NCBI GenBank assembly: GCA_963580285.1
Contig: OY757011.1
Coordinates: 156,663,245-156,727,244 of the forward strand
Source: Lucinisca nassula
Taxonomy: Eukaryota; Mollusca; Bivalvia; Lucinida; Lucinidae
Direction: 5' to 3'
DNA length: 64,000 nt
Part shown: piece after piece, positions 12,196-24,370 of the stretch
How the letters are laid out: each line of letters starts with the position of its first letter
How positions within the stretch are numbered: position 1 is the stretch's first letter
The notes under the pieces: model-generated
Databases searched by the model: none
The model's input: the letters and a program-made list of their open reading frames with translations, nothing else
What the model was told of the DNA's origin: nothing
Made by a program: the position numbers and the translations under genes

Positions 12196-12261
12196 CAAAC
12201 AATGTAGATCCAGATCAGACGGCTTCTTCAGAAGCCGTCTGATCAGGATCTACATTGTTTG
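12196..12261. repeat. 66-nt hairpin in PTEN intron 2
   Basis: Arms 12196-12226 and 12231-12261 pair over 31 bp with one mismatch and a 4-nt loop (starts caaacaatgtagatccagat). A compact derivative of the piggyBac-like MITE hairpin. Confidence 0.85.
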
Positions 12262-12517
12262 TCATTCAGATTGTGACTTTGTTGCAATACTTTGAATCAA
12301 GTAATCTGATTGATTGATAATCGGTTGTGGGCGTGGCAGTTTAAAATATTCAGCAGGACAAGGGCTAACACACACCCAAAATGTACCGGTATGTTTCTTA
12401 CAAAAAAAAAAAAATGAGGACAAATATCCCTACAGTAAATTATTCCTCTTACTCCTTATCTGGACCTATGTTCAAGCATACCAACTCCTTTCAAGAAAAT
12501 CTTCAAGAAGAAACTTA

Positions 12518-12670
<153 letters not shown>

Positions 12671-12771
12671 TTAGCTCTAACTACATTTCTGCATTATACC
12701 CGCACAATGGCAGCATCTGGTGCCTAATGCAAGTTAGACTGATACTCAGTCTCATGTTTAAAAATACCTCT

Positions 12772-12985
12772 TTAACCCATTTCAGACTGGAAACCCCTAA
12801 ACGTGTACCATGGCAAACAGTGCAGGCTCAGAATGTGAGTCTGATCAGGGCCTACACTATCTGCAAAATGTTCAGCAATTTTCCAAATCAATTTTGAAGA
12901 AAATACAACCTGACACCCCTAAATTTTGAAACGGACTCCTGTTATATATAAGGCGGAAGATCCCATTTGGTACAAAAAGGGTTAA
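12772..12985. mobile_element. piggyBac-like MITE, copy 3 (PTEN intron 1)
   Basis: TTAACCCATTT...GGTACAAAAAGGGTTAA with TTAA at both edges (12772-12775, 12982-12985). The internal gcaaacagtgcag / gcctacactatctgc arms pair with each other. It is about 170 bp inside the intron from exon 2. Confidence 0.7.
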
Positions 12986-12987
12986 TA

Positions 12988-13479
12988 CAGACTTGCCTAC
13001 CCCTTGAGACAGAAAATAGTAAGATCCCATAAAAAAAATCGTAAGATTCAAATTTTATTCGTAAGGGTTTTAAGGTATCCGATGCGAGGTCAAAATAAGC
13101 CTCACATTTTTTTTTTCGATTGCATTGAATCGGCCAATGCAGCTTTTCTTTTTTATCCCCATGTTTTTTCCGTTGTAAAGGCATCCATCTTGACGTTCAT
13201 ACCGAAACGAATTTGTTAAATGAACTGTGATTGGCTTACTTCCCTATCATTAGCCAATGAAATTTTATTTAAATTCGCAACCAGAGTAAGCCAGGAAGGA
13301 CAACTATTGTCTTGTTCCAGTATAAACTGCGCTAACCCGAACAATATAATCGTGCCGATTTACCGATTTTTTTTATAAAACAGCGAAAATCGTACGGAAT
13401 TCAGCCGGGATCGTAAGGTCCTAATTTGGACATGAAAATAGTATGCCTTACGACCAAATCGTAAGAGTAGGCAAGTCTG
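12988..13479. mobile_element. 492-bp inverted-repeat DNA element
   Basis: Ends CAGACTTGCCTAC and its inverse GTAGGCAAGTCTG, flanked by gttaata on both sides (12981-12987, 13480-13486). The left duplication overlaps the TTAA of the adjacent piggyBac-like MITE, so it inserted at that edge. Interior is rich in cgtaag/cttacg. Non-coding; superfamily not assigned. Confidence 0.65.
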
Positions 13480-13605
13480 GTTAATAGTAGCGGAATATTC
13501 CAAGCCAAAGTAAAACTGAAAATAAGTATGGCTGGAAAGGAGAGACAGAATACAAAACAAAATAAAAGTCTACAGTCCTTGTAATTATTTGGTTTAATAG
13601 TTTTG

Positions 13606-13990
13606 TTTGTTTGATTTGAGGTTTAACATCCCCGTCAACACTGTATAGGTCATTTTGGAGACGTTGCTTCCAATTTTGTGGGATTTTCACCTGACATTGA
13701 GATGAAATGACATCTCAAGCCCTGCCGCCCAATGAACCAATAGGGTTTATAAGCCTGGATGGTCCGACTTGCACCGGTTTGCCTGGGCAGGCTTATTTAG
13801 ATCCTCTAAGCGGTTTACCAGTACTCCTGTGCGGGTTGGTTTCAGCTCTGCATGGAAGCATCATGCAGCCCATCTATTTCTTCAAGCTCTGATGGTAGTG
13901 GCCACCTGTGCAGGTTAAAGACCCCTACAGTAACTACATGTACATGATTACTGTGTAGGCTTTCATCCTGCAAACCTGATGTGTATGTAA
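13606..13990 (-). mobile_element. S2 SINE-like repeat, long copy
   Basis: Reverse copy from the tail (gtttgatttgaggtttaaca) through the head (cttcaagctctgatgg), extended by a further module (aggttaaagacccctacagt, aggctttcatcctgcaaacc) that recurs near 45950. Confidence 0.7.
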
Positions 13991-14199
13991 TGTACACCTG
14001 CGAGTAAGGGTCCAATAAGATTAGATAAGATTAGATAGTAGTGTTGTGAATCGGACAGAAAAATTACAATCGATTATCGGTAAAGTAAAACCGATTGATT
14101 ATCGATTGTACAATCGGATATCCCATCATTTGCTTCAACAATATATAACGATAGCAAACGCTTTTCAGAGCCTCCATTTATACATTCCCCTCCAATTAC

Positions 14200-14438
14200 A
14201 GAGCGTAATTTGTTCCAGAAAACAGCTCATAGTTAATGAGGTAGTGGGCTCTAGTTTTGCCTGGTGTACCACAAGGGACTGTTCTTGGTCTCCTGTTATT
14301 CTCCCTGTACATTAATGATGTTTCCTCTGACATTGATTCAGAAATAAGTCTGTTCGCAGACGGTTGTGTTTGCTACAGGGAAACAAGAAATATAGAGGAC
14401 TCAGTGAAACTTCAGAATGAAATAGACACATGCTGATA
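14200..14438 (+). pseudogene. LINE RT fragment, 5' half (split by the foldback-like insertion)
   Basis: Not a clean ORF. One frame reads RKQLIVNEVVGSS, then after a frameshift PGVPQGTVLGLLLFSLYIND and, further on, SLFADGCVCYRE and SVKLQNEIDTC. These are RT domain motifs of jockey/CR1-group LINEs, with the catalytic FADD degraded to FADG. It breaks off at 14438 in the 10-bp sequence that recurs at 24946. Confidence 0.8.
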
Positions 14439-14452
14439 GAGGGTTTCTTTTT

Positions 14453-14962
14453 GTCGAGTATCAAGTATCGAGTTGTAAAAGTCGAGTATCGAGTCAAAAT
14501 TGTCGAGTATCGAGTGAAAAATTTCGAGTATCGAGTTAAAAAAGTCGAGTATCGAGTTGAAATTGTCGAGTATCGAGTCAAAAAAGTCGAGTATCGAGTT
14601 GAAATTGTCGAGTATCGAGTCAAAAAAGTCGAGTATCGAGTCAAAATTGTGGAGTATCGAGTCAAAAAAGTCGAGTATCGAGTCAAAATTGTCGAGTATC
14701 GAGTCAAAATTGTCGAGTATCGAGTTGAAATTGTCGAGTATCGAGTCAAAAATGTCGAGTATCGAGTCAAAATTGTCGAGTATCGAGTTAAAAAAGTCGA
14801 GTATCGAGTCAAAATTGTCGAGTATCGAGTCAAAAAAGTCGAGTATCGAGTCAAAATTGTCGAGTATCGAGTTAAAAAAGTCGAGTATCGAGACAAAATT
14901 GTCGAGTATCGAGTCAAAAATGTCGAGTATCGAGTTAAAATTGTCGAGTATCGAGTTAACAT
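14453..14962 (+). repeat. 21-bp minisatellite, left array (about 24 units)
   Basis: Unit is gtcgagtatcgagt followed by a 7-base variable spacer (caaaatt, tgaaatt, taaaaaa, caaaaaa). Spacers ending in att and in aaa largely alternate, suggesting a 42-bp higher-order unit. Because 21 is a multiple of 3 and the unit has no stop codon in several frames, long ORFs on both strands here are artefacts. Confidence 0.95.
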
Positions 14963-15210
14963 TAACATAATTCTGCAGCATGACTTTGCAGGTATGCGAG
15001 TCGTCTTATTTGAACAAGCAATGACTCAAAAATAATGACTTGTGTTTGTTTTATCCTAAAATATGTCATCATTTTAACAAGCTAATTTTGCTGATCTAGG
15101 GCAACAGTGGTCCTAAAGTGGTCTATCCTAATATACCAAATATTTATAAATTAAGTATGCAACACATCTACACTGACATTTTTATTTTTCCTCTTTTTTT
15201 ATTGTTCATT

Positions 15211-15617
15211 TAACCCTTTTGTACAGGAAACACCAAAACAGTATTTAGTAAGCAAACAGTGCAGGCCCATATCAGAAGACGCAGAACGACCTTCACTCAT
15301 CACGAAAACACACCTATATAAATTTGACCCCCTTAAACCCCAGTTTTATATAGTAAAACTAGGGTTTTCAGGGGTATAAATTATTTTTCTTATTTCTGCT
15401 GAAAAACATAGATTGTGGGTACTCGTTAGATCTGAAAATTGTCATTTTTCGGTGGTAAGAATTATAATGTATTTGTATAGGCGTGTTTTCGTAATGCTTT
15501 GCAAAATTTACAGCAAATTTCCAAGTAGTTTTTGAAGAAAACACAATATGACACCCCTAAATTTTGAAATGGACTTATTCTGTATATAGTGGAAGATTCC
15601 TTTTGGTACAAAATGGG
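15211..15617. mobile_element. piggyBac-like MITE with nested MITE
   Basis: Starts TTAACCCTTTTGTAC and ends GGTACAAAATGGG (decayed right end). The inner hairpin arm ggcaaacagtgcag is recognisable as gcaaacagtgcaggcccat. A second MITE (about 15297-15497, ends catcacgaaaacacacctat and its inverse) sits inside. Same family as 1029-1397, 1394-1821, 12772-12985 and 24132-24370. Confidence 0.65.
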
Positions 15618-15954
15618 CAAAGCAACAATTTTCCGCTTACAGATAAACAATATTTGGGTGTCTTGAAACATTAAATCTTGTAATTAATTCCCAACTGATG
15701 TGCCTAGCATCAAAATGAACTAAAACAAACACTGGATGCCAAAGTTGATGTTAATGGACATTATATATGCTGCCCTAACAAATGCAGCCCATTTACTGGA
15801 TAATTAATAGCTTTTACACCAAAACAATGATGAGTTGCTGATAGCCCAAATGGAGTGCTGGAACCACAAGATGACCAGAGGATCAGTTGAGAGAAGATTT
15901 CCCATCTTGGAAGTGCTACTGAGGTTAATAAAATGGATTTTTTCACTGAAAACC

Positions 15955-17850
15955 TAAAAAATCTGCATGGCCCAAATCATTGATATTTGGTATGAAGCTT
16001 CATCTAGTGGACCTCTACCAAGATTGTTCAAATTATAGCCGTGGGGCTAAAAAATGTTTCCACCCAGGGACCCTTTGGTTCAGTTTACATAGACTTTTAT
16101 AGGAAAAATCTTTAAAAATCTTCTTCTCTGAAACCGCAAGTCCCAGGTCTTTGATAATTTGTGTGAAGCTTCATCTAATGGACCTCTATCAAGTTTGTTC
16201 AAATTATAGCCCTGGGGTCAAAAGTGCCCCTGCCCCGGGGCCCTTTGGTTTGACATTGACTTACACCGGAAATGTCTTCTCGAACATCTTTGGGACCATA
16301 CAAATGTGTCCGAAACAGGGACAGTTCGAGCCCCTGAGGGTTATTCGTAGTGGCATAGGGGTTATATAAAATAAAGGCATGCTGTGTGTACTCATTAGAA
16401 TCGCCTCATCGAGAAGAATTTAATGGGTATACCCAACAAACCTTTCATAATTAAATATCTTAACAATATCTTATCAGGTCCTACAGAAAGAATTCCATAG
16501 GGGCTCAAGGGCGGATTAGAACCAGCTATGGTAAGCGGGCCATCGGTTTTGAGTCATCAAATTTTCACTGTACGTATATGCGGAGACTCTTGTGTCCAAA
16601 TCTCGATTGTCATCGAGTCACTGATATGTATACCATGTTTATAATATTAACCCTCATGTTGTTATATTGATGTATAACCCGAGTATTAAATAAACTTGTA
16701 AACTTGTAAACTTTAAAAAATCTTCTCCTCTGAAACAGCACGGCCCAGGTCTTTGATATTTGGCGTGTAGCTTCATCACGTGTACCTCTACCAGGATTGT
16801 TAAAATTATAGCCCTTGCATCAAAAATGCTGTTCCCAGGGCCCTTTGGTTTTACATTGACTTATATAGGAATAAGCTTAAAAATCTTCTCTTAAACCGCA
16901 AGGCCCAGCTCTTTAATAATTGGTGTGAAGCTTCATCTTGTGGACCTCTATCAAGATTGTTCAAATTATAGCCCTGGGGCAAAAAAAAAATTAGGCCACC
17001 GCCCCGGGGCCCTTTGGTTTTACATAGACTTACAAAGGGAAAATCTTTAAAAATCTTCTTCTCTGAAACAGCAAGGCCCAGGTCTTTGATATTTGATGTG
17101 AAGCTTCATCTAGTGGACCTCTATCAAGACTGTTCAAACAAAAGCCCTGGGGTCAAAAATGCCCCTGCTCCGGGGACCTTTGGTTTATATAGACTTACAT
17201 GTATATAGGGAAAATCTTTAAAAATCTCCTTCTCTGAAACCAGAAGGCCTAGATCTTTGATATTTGATATGAAGCTTTGTCTAGTGGTCATCTATAAAGA
17301 TTGTTCAAATTATAGCCCTTGGGCCGAAAATGCCCCCGCGCCGGGGGCCCCACAGGTTTTACATAGACTTATATAGGGAATTTTTTTTTTATAAATCTTC
17401 TTCTCTGAAACCAGAAGGCTCAGGTCCTTGATATTTGATATGAAGCTTTGTCTAGTACACCTCTATCAAGATTGTTCAAATTATTGCCCTTGGGCCAAAA
17501 ATACCCCCGCACCGGGGCCCCACAGGTTTTACATAGACTTATATAGGGATTTTTTTTTATAAATCTTCTTCTCTGAAACCAGAAGGCTCAGGTCCTTGAT
17601 ATTTGATATGAAGCTTTGTCTAGTACACCTCTATCAAGATTGTTCAAATTATTGCCCTTGGGCCAAAAACTACCCCGCACCGGGGCCCCACAGGTTTTAC
17701 ATATACTTATATAGGGAAAATATTTATAAACCTTCTTGTCTGAAACCAGAAGACTCAGTTCTTTGATATTTGGTATGAAGCTTCATATGGTGGACCTTGA
17801 CCAAGCTTGTTCAAATTATAGCCCTGGGACCAAAAATGGCTCTGCCGGTG
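15955..17850 (-). repeat. A-unit array, reverse orientation (P1 cargo)
   Basis: About 10-11 reverse copies of the 166-bp A unit (gtatgaagcttcatctagtg, caagattgttcaaattatag, ggttttacatagacttatat). Copies at 17340-17520 and 17520-17690 are almost identical. P1 termini are not visible at either edge. A unique stretch with tgtgtactcattagaatcgc interrupts at 16360-16720. Confidence 0.7.
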
Positions 17851-18505
17851 CCTCATCAGTTTTCTAATTGATTCAAGCATATATCCCGGAATTAATTACA
17901 TGTTAGTTTCAAGATGTTCGAATAGAAAATGAAGGGGCTATGGTGATGACAAGGTCAAAGATATAGAATTTTCTGTAATCAAGGGGGACATAACACTCTG
18001 AAATATAGGCTGACCTCACCATTTTGTTTTTATCCCTACTTACTTACATGTATGCTTCAAAAAAGATCCGATGAAAACTGAAGGGGCTACGGTGATGACA
18101 AGGTCAAAAATAGGCATTTTCAATAATCAAGGGGACGTAACTCTATGAAAGATAGGCCGACCTAGCCAGTTTTCGAACTCGTCCGAGCCTTTATCCCTGA
18201 CTTACTTGTTTGTAAGTTTCAAGAAGATCCGATCAAAACTGAAGTGGCTACAGTGGTGACCAGGTAAAAAATAAGCATTTTCAGTAAAGTAGGGGTCATA
18301 ACTCCGTGGGTAATTGACCGATAACTCATCCAAGTTTTTAAACCTGACTGACTTGTATATAAGTTTCAGGAAGATCCAATCAAAATTGATGACAAGGTCA
18401 AAAATAGATATTTTCAGCAATCAAGGGGACATAACACTATGATTAATGCTCTGACCTTGCCAGTTTTTAAACTCGTCCGAGCTTTCATCCCCAGTCTACT
18501 TATAT
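17850..18505 (+). repeat. D-unit array
   Basis: Four copies of about 155 bp (aagatccgatcaaaactgaa, ggtgatgacaaggtcaaaaa, aatcaaggggacataac). Same unit as in 52215-52560 and 61000-61770. Confidence 0.7.
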
Positions 18506-19100
18506 ACAAGAGGGCCCTCTGGGCCCTGATTCGCTCGACTGAGTGTCACTGTCTCAAGTAAATTCTATTCTAGCTCTGGTAGCCATCTTGTTTGTCAGAG
18601 CAGAACAATCTTAGCTATTTTGGCAGGGTGTCACCTAGGCAACATTCCTGTGAAGTTTGGCTCAAGTTGGCCTAAGGTTTTAGGAGAAGTTTGCGTTTGA
18701 AGCAAATTTACAATGTTTTTCTATTTTTAGCTCTGGCTGCGATTTTGTTCATCGGAGCGAGATCATTGCAACTATATTGGTATAGGGTCATCTAAGCAAC
18801 ATTCCTACAAAGTTTGAATGAAATTGGCCCAAGGGTACAACATAAGTTGTCATTTTTTCTATTTTTAGCGGTGGTAGCCATCTTGTTTGGCAGAGCGGAA
18901 CAATTTAGCTATTTTGGTAGGGAGTCACCTTGGCAACATTCCTGTGAAGTTTGAATCCACTTGACCCAAGGGTTTAGGAGGAGTTCTCATTTGATGCAAA
19001 TTTACAATGTTTTTTTCTGTTTTTAGCTCTGGTGGCCATTTTGTTCATCGGAGTGGGATCGTTTTAGCTATTTTGCACAACATTTTTCACCGTGATAACA
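18506..19100 (+). mobile_element. P1 element H2, 3'-truncated (F unit cargo)
   Basis: 5' end acaagagggccctctgggcc then cgctcgactgagtg; its stem agggccc/gggccct is a base-paired variant of agggcca/tggccct. Three to four F units (tagctctggtggccatcttg, tcacctaggcaacattcctg). No 3' terminus; sequence breaks near 19100. Confidence 0.65.
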
Positions 19101-19464
19101 AGTCTGTGTAATGAATAGCCCTCTGAACCCCACTTTATATTAGAAAACTGGAGTGTACAGGGGTATACAGTATTTTCTTATTTCTGTTCCAAGATATAGG
19201 TTGTGGGTACTAGTTGGAACCGCCTTGAGGTGGTTCTAATGAGCACCAATAACCCATGTTTTGAGTATAAATAAGACAAATACCGTATCACAAATGTTAA
19301 CCAGGAAAGCAACAGTTTTCAAGATATGTTAAATGCTCTATGCACAAGGTTGTGCTATCGTAATGTACAAGTGTGACCCAAATTGGGAATGTCGGCCGGA
19401 TTGGGATACAATGCACTCAGTTGCACTGACTCATATATATCATTTCTGTAATCACCCTAAAACA

Positions 19465-19560
19465 TGGGCCTCCATGGCCTAGTGGATAAGAGTGCTGACT
19501 CTTAATCATCAGGTCTCTCACTGCTATGGTTTGAGCCTTGCCTGGGTCACATGTGAAAGG
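19465..19560 (+). mobile_element. tRNA-like SINE head fragment
   Basis: gggcctccatggcctagtgg looks like a box A and ggtttgagccttgc like a decayed box B. No body recognised. Confidence 0.4.
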
Positions 19561-19789
19561 TCAATTTCTGCAATGGATGGGCCTTACAACTAAAACAAAA
19601 AATAAATCACCCTTAAACTTTAACTTAGTTGCCAAACCGCATCGTATAGGGTCCAAAAGATGTTGGGTGAATGTCATAGAATTCATATCTTCTTGGATCT
19701 GGATCTGCACTGTTTGTCCAGACACGTGCGTTGGTATTTATTAATTTTGTTGGGAGCAGGCTCTTTGGATTTCAAAGCAAACTATCTTG

Positions 19790-19930
19790 CAAAATTGGCT
19801 ACCTGTAAAACCTGGGCTGGGCTCATGGGCTGGGTCTGAGCTCGAATTTTTGGGCTCGAATGAAAACGAGTTTAACTAAGGACATAGGTGAAACAGGGTC
19901 AGTTATTGACCTTTCAACTTTGTTTGTTGT
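19790..19930 (+). repeat. Dispersed repeat, inverted partner at 23860-23990
   Basis: acctgtaaaacctgggctgg ... gctcgaatttttgggctcga matches the reverse complement of 23860-23990 at roughly 85% by eye. Non-coding. Confidence 0.7.
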
Positions 19931-20215
19931 CTGGTTGGCGGAACTGTTAAAGAGAATTGCTCCCATGGGCCCCTGTCAAAATTATAATTACAAAGTTTGT
20001 TTTCCTGCTTGATTTGAGTTGCAACAAGCAAAAACCTGCATTACTAAAATCTGGATTACAACATCGAAACACTGGATTCATTCTTTTTAATTGAGCCAGA
20101 AGATCCCAGAGCTCCAATAAGACCTATGTGATCAGCAAAAGCTCAGAACAGACTCAGCAGTTGTGCGGGCTGATCCGAGCTATCAGTGGTCGTGTATGGG
20201 TCCTTGCAGGTAAGC

Positions 20216-21640
20216 TTCAAAATAGGACACTAACAAACAGTGTAGGCCCAGATCAGATGCTACATATCTAGTGTTTCAAGGTGAGATACTGACAAACAGT
20301 GAAGACACAGGTCAGAGGCAACATGTCAGGGGTTCAAAAGTGCGATACTGAAAACAGTGAAGAGCCAGATCAGATGCAACAAATCTAGGGTTCTAAAATG
20401 GGTTCCTGACAAACACTGAAGATCCAGATCAGAGGCCACATGTCTAGGATTCTGAAATGGGATAATGACAAACAATGAAGACCCAGATCAGAGGCATCAT
20501 ATCCAGGATTCTAAAATGGGACTCTGATAAATAGTCAAGACCCAGATCAGAGCTCACATGTCTCGGGTTCTAAAATGGGAAAACTGACAAACAAAGATCA
20601 AAGGCCATATGTCTAGGATTCCAAAATGGAATACCTGCAAACAATGAAAACAAAGATCAAAGGTCACGTGTCTAGGGTTGCAAAATGGGATTCTGGCTAA
20701 CAGTGAAGATCCGGATCAGAGGCCACTTCTCTAGGGTTCCAAAATGGAATACCGACAAACAGTTAACATCCAGATCAGAGGCCACGTGTCTAGGGTTCAA
20801 AAATGGGTTACTGACAAACAGTTAAGATCCAGATCAGAGGCCACGTGTCTAGGGTTCCGAAATGGGGTACTGACAAACTGTTAAGACCCAGATCAGAGGC
20901 CACGTCTAGAGTTCCAAATGGGGTACTGACAAACAGTTAAGACCCAGATCAGAAGCCACGTCTAAAGTTTTAAATGGGATACTGACAAACAGTGACGACC
21001 CAGATCAGAGGCCATATGTCTAGGATTCCAAAATGGAATAACTACAACAAACAGTGAAAACACAGATCAGAGGTCAGGTGTCTAGGGTTCCAAAATGGGG
21101 TACTGACAAACAGTTAAGACCCAGATCAGAAGCCACATCTAAATTTCTAAATGGGATACTGACAAACAGTGACGACCCAGATCAGATGCAATATGTCTAA
21201 GGTTCCAAAATGGGATACTGAACGTGTAGACACAGATCAGAGACGTGTCTTGGGTTCCAAAATGGAATACTGACAAACAGTGAAGACTTAGATCAAAGGC
21301 CACATGTCTGAGGTTCCAAAATGGAATACTGACAGTGTAGACCCAGAGCAAAGGCTGCATGTCTAGGGTTCCAAAATCAAACACTGACAAATAGTGTAGA
21401 TCCAGATCAGGTGCCACATGCCTATGGTTTCAGTATAACACAATGCCAGACAAACAGTGGAGACTCTGATCAGAGACCACATGTCTCGATCCAAAATGGG
21501 AAACTGACAGTGTAGATTCAGATCAGAGGCCACATGTCTGGGGTTCCAAAATGGTATACGGACAGTGTAAACCCGATCCACTGCCAGGGTCCCAAAATGG
21601 GGCACTAACAGTGTAGATCCTGATCAGACGTCACAGAATA
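20216..21640. repeat. Tandem array of about 57-bp units (about 25 copies)
   Basis: Unit: gggatactgacaaacagtga, then agacccagatcagaggccac, then atgtctagggttccaaaat. Individual copies are about 75-90% alike by eye. Copies near 20870-21000 and 21060-21180 repeat as a block of about 190 bp. The unit matches one arm of the dispersed piggyBac-like MITE hairpin (ggcaaacagtgcaggcccag). Short ORFs here are not genes. Confidence 0.9.
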
Positions 21641-22189
21641 CGGCGTGTGAACAGGATCTTGAACTACAGGAACTAAAGAAAAAAAGAAAACAGTCTAAGT
21701 CCAGACTCTGGACCTCTTTAGAGAAAAGCGACCCTTAGTGGGACAGTGTACACCTTTACCAGATACCACAATGGGCACCTGAACAGAGTCTACACTATTT
21801 GCTTCTAAAACTACAGGAATTATCCTCCAGTTCTTTTAGTGCTATTGTAAAATTCCTTTACTGAGACCATCTTTAATACTTTTCAAATGTGGCCTTTTAA
21901 AGGCCACTTTTGAACAGTCCCAAATACGGTTACTTGGTTTAGAAAATACAAAGAAAGATAACGGAAATCTCTGCAATTTTTTTTAAAATCAGATTTAGTC
22001 TTTATTTGAGCTGGTCTTAATATTAATATTAAGCGGAACTCCACTGTATTTGAGTCTTTCAGACAAACAAACATTAAACAGCAAGCCCTGGAGAAAAAGC
22101 TCTTTCCATAGCAGGTTGGATTCCACAGGGATACATATAAGTCACAGAGTTCGGCACTTCATGATTGGGTAAATCTACAAACTGTTGCA

Positions 22190-22506
22190 AATTTTCATAC
22201 AGAACAGGACGCCCCCCTCCCATTGGGGCTTGAAGAAATATATGGGCTGCATGATGCTTCCACGTAGAGCTTAATCTGGCCCCGCACATTAGTACTGGTA
22301 AACCGCTTAGAGGATCTAAGGCTGTCCAGGAACCGCGGTGCGAGGCGGACCGTCCATGCTAATAAACCCTATTGGTTTCATCGGGCGACAGGGCTTGAGA
22401 TGTCATTTCATCTCAATGTCGGGTAAACGTCCCAAAAAAATTGGAAGCAATGTCACCAAAATGACCTTTACAGTGTTGACCGGGACGTTAAACCTCAAAT
22501 CAAACA
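22190..22506 (+). mobile_element. S2 SINE-like repeat
   Basis: From cccattggggcttgaagaaa to gttaaacctcaaatcaaaca; all blocks in order. Confidence 0.75.
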
Positions 22507-23002
22507 AGATCATACAGAACAGGCTGTTTCAGTTTATTTCACAATTTAATGGATTGACACCAGTCTATTGCCTGCTGAGTTATAAATTGATGGTCACATA
22601 GATCTTGGGTTAGCCTAGCCACTAGGCGTTAAAATGATAATATGGAATTAAAATCATCTTTTGCACTAAAATGAATAGTGTATAAAAGTTTAGCTAGTCT
22701 AGTCTCTCTGGCTCAATTTTTGATAATCCTAAGATTTGAGACTCTACCCAATAGACTTGCCATTACTATGAAGGTGATAAATTTTTAAACTAATTAAAAA
22801 AAAACTATCAGAATTTTATTACCAGACTAGAAGCTAGTCTAATCTTGGGTGTCTTGATAATAGTATCTCAAAGATTTACCAAGACAGATAAAATCATGTA
22901 ATGGTACCACTAGTTGCAGCCGCATGATATAGCATTTTACATAGTCTGTACACCGCTGCCACCCAGCCCCGCCCATCAGGGCTTGAAGAAATAGATTGGG
23001 CT

Positions 23003-23310
23003 TTTGTTTGTTTGATTTGGGGTTTACCGTCCCCGTAAACACTGTAAAGGTCATTTTGGAGACCTTGCTTCCAATTTTGTGGAACTTTTACCCGACATTG
23101 AGATGAAATGACATCTCAAGCCCTGTCGCCCAATGAAACCAACCACTGAGGCTTTATAAGCATGGACGGTCCGACACTCACACCGCTTTTCCTGGGCAGG
23201 CTTAGTTCCTCTAAACGGTTTACCAGTACTCCTGTGTGGGTCGGATTCAGCTCTGCGTGGAAGCATCATGCAGCCCATGTATTTCTTCAAGCCCCGATGA
23301 GCGGGGGCCA
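23003..23310 (-). mobile_element. S2 SINE-like repeat, left arm of a head-to-head pair
   Basis: Reverse copy beginning with the tail tttgtttgtttgatttgggg and ending at the head ttcttcaagccccgatgagc. Confidence 0.75.
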
Positions 23311-23311
23311 T

Positions 23312-23582
23312 AAATAGATTGGCTGCATGGTGCTTCCACACAGAGCTGAAACCTAACGCACATTAGTACTGGTAGACAGCTTAGGGGTTCTAAGCCTGCC
23401 CAGGAAAAGTGTTGTGTGTTTGACCGTCCATACATATTAAGCATATTGTTTTCATTGGTCGGGAGGGCTTGAGATGCCATTTCATCTCGATGTCGGGTAA
23501 AAGTCCCACAAAATTGGAACCAACTTCTCCAAAATACCTTTACAGTGTTGACGGGGACGTTAAACCTTAAATCAAACAAACA
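23312..23582 (+). mobile_element. S2 SINE-like repeat, right arm of a head-to-head pair
   Basis: Forward copy starting near ataaatagattggctgcatg and ending gttaaaccttaaatcaaaca. With 23003-23310 it makes a palindrome of about 580 bp. Confidence 0.75.
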
Positions 23583-24131
23583 ATCTTCGTGACAGATGCA
23601 CAGACCAAATCTCGTCCAAATAGCAGTTAGTAAAGCCCATGGTAAGAAGGTGAAGAAACACACACAGATATCTGCTTTATCTTTTTAAATAAACCTAACC
23701 CCAAATTTTGCAGAATTTTCCTGCACTGCAGTGCAATTAAATAGCCAACTAATTCTGACACTGCATCTCAAGGGACATCTGGCCAGGCTGTAATAGCCTT
23801 CACCTCAAAGGTAAACATTCTGAGCGCCGACTAACCTGATATTACCCACACTAGAGAGTTAAAATTGACCTTATAATGTTTTTCACCTCAGATAAACTTA
23901 TTTCCATTCAAGCCCAAAAATTCGAGCCCAGGCCCAGCCCATGAGCCCGGCCCAGGTTTTACAGGTAACCTGCAAAATTAATGCCATTGACATCAGTTAC
24001 AACCTGACCAGGAGAACAACATAAATAAACCCCTTAACAGACAATAAAAGTCAGATTAATGGATATTTCTCTGAAATAACTTAGCTTAATATTTAGATAG
24101 CTGGGGTCAGTCTGTAGCTTTTGGTGATTTA

Positions 24132-24370
24132 ACCCATTTTGTACTGAAACCCCAAAACAGGTAGTTGGCAAACAGTGCAGACCCAGATCAGATGCCGCAG
24201 AACGCTGCATCTGATCAAGAGTTCTGCGACATCTGATCTAGGCCTACAATGTTTGTTAAACGTTCAGCCAATTTCCAAATAAATTTTGAAGAAAACAAAA
24301 CCTGACACCTCTAATTTTGAAATGGACTCACCCTATATAAAAGGAGGAAGATTCTATTTGGTACAAACCA
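24132..24370. mobile_element. piggyBac-like MITE, copy 4
   Basis: TTAACCCATTTTGTACTG left end and ggtacaaaccaattaa degraded right end. The hairpin (gcaaacagtgcagacccaga ... tctaggcctacaatgtttg) has an extra duplicated loop. Confidence 0.6.

Noticed and set aside
14312..15035. ORFs of 137-218 aa on both strands (YSTILTR / VEYRVK / ESKKSSIE repeats)
   Set aside because: A 21-bp tandem repeat without stops keeps several frames open; no start context or domain.
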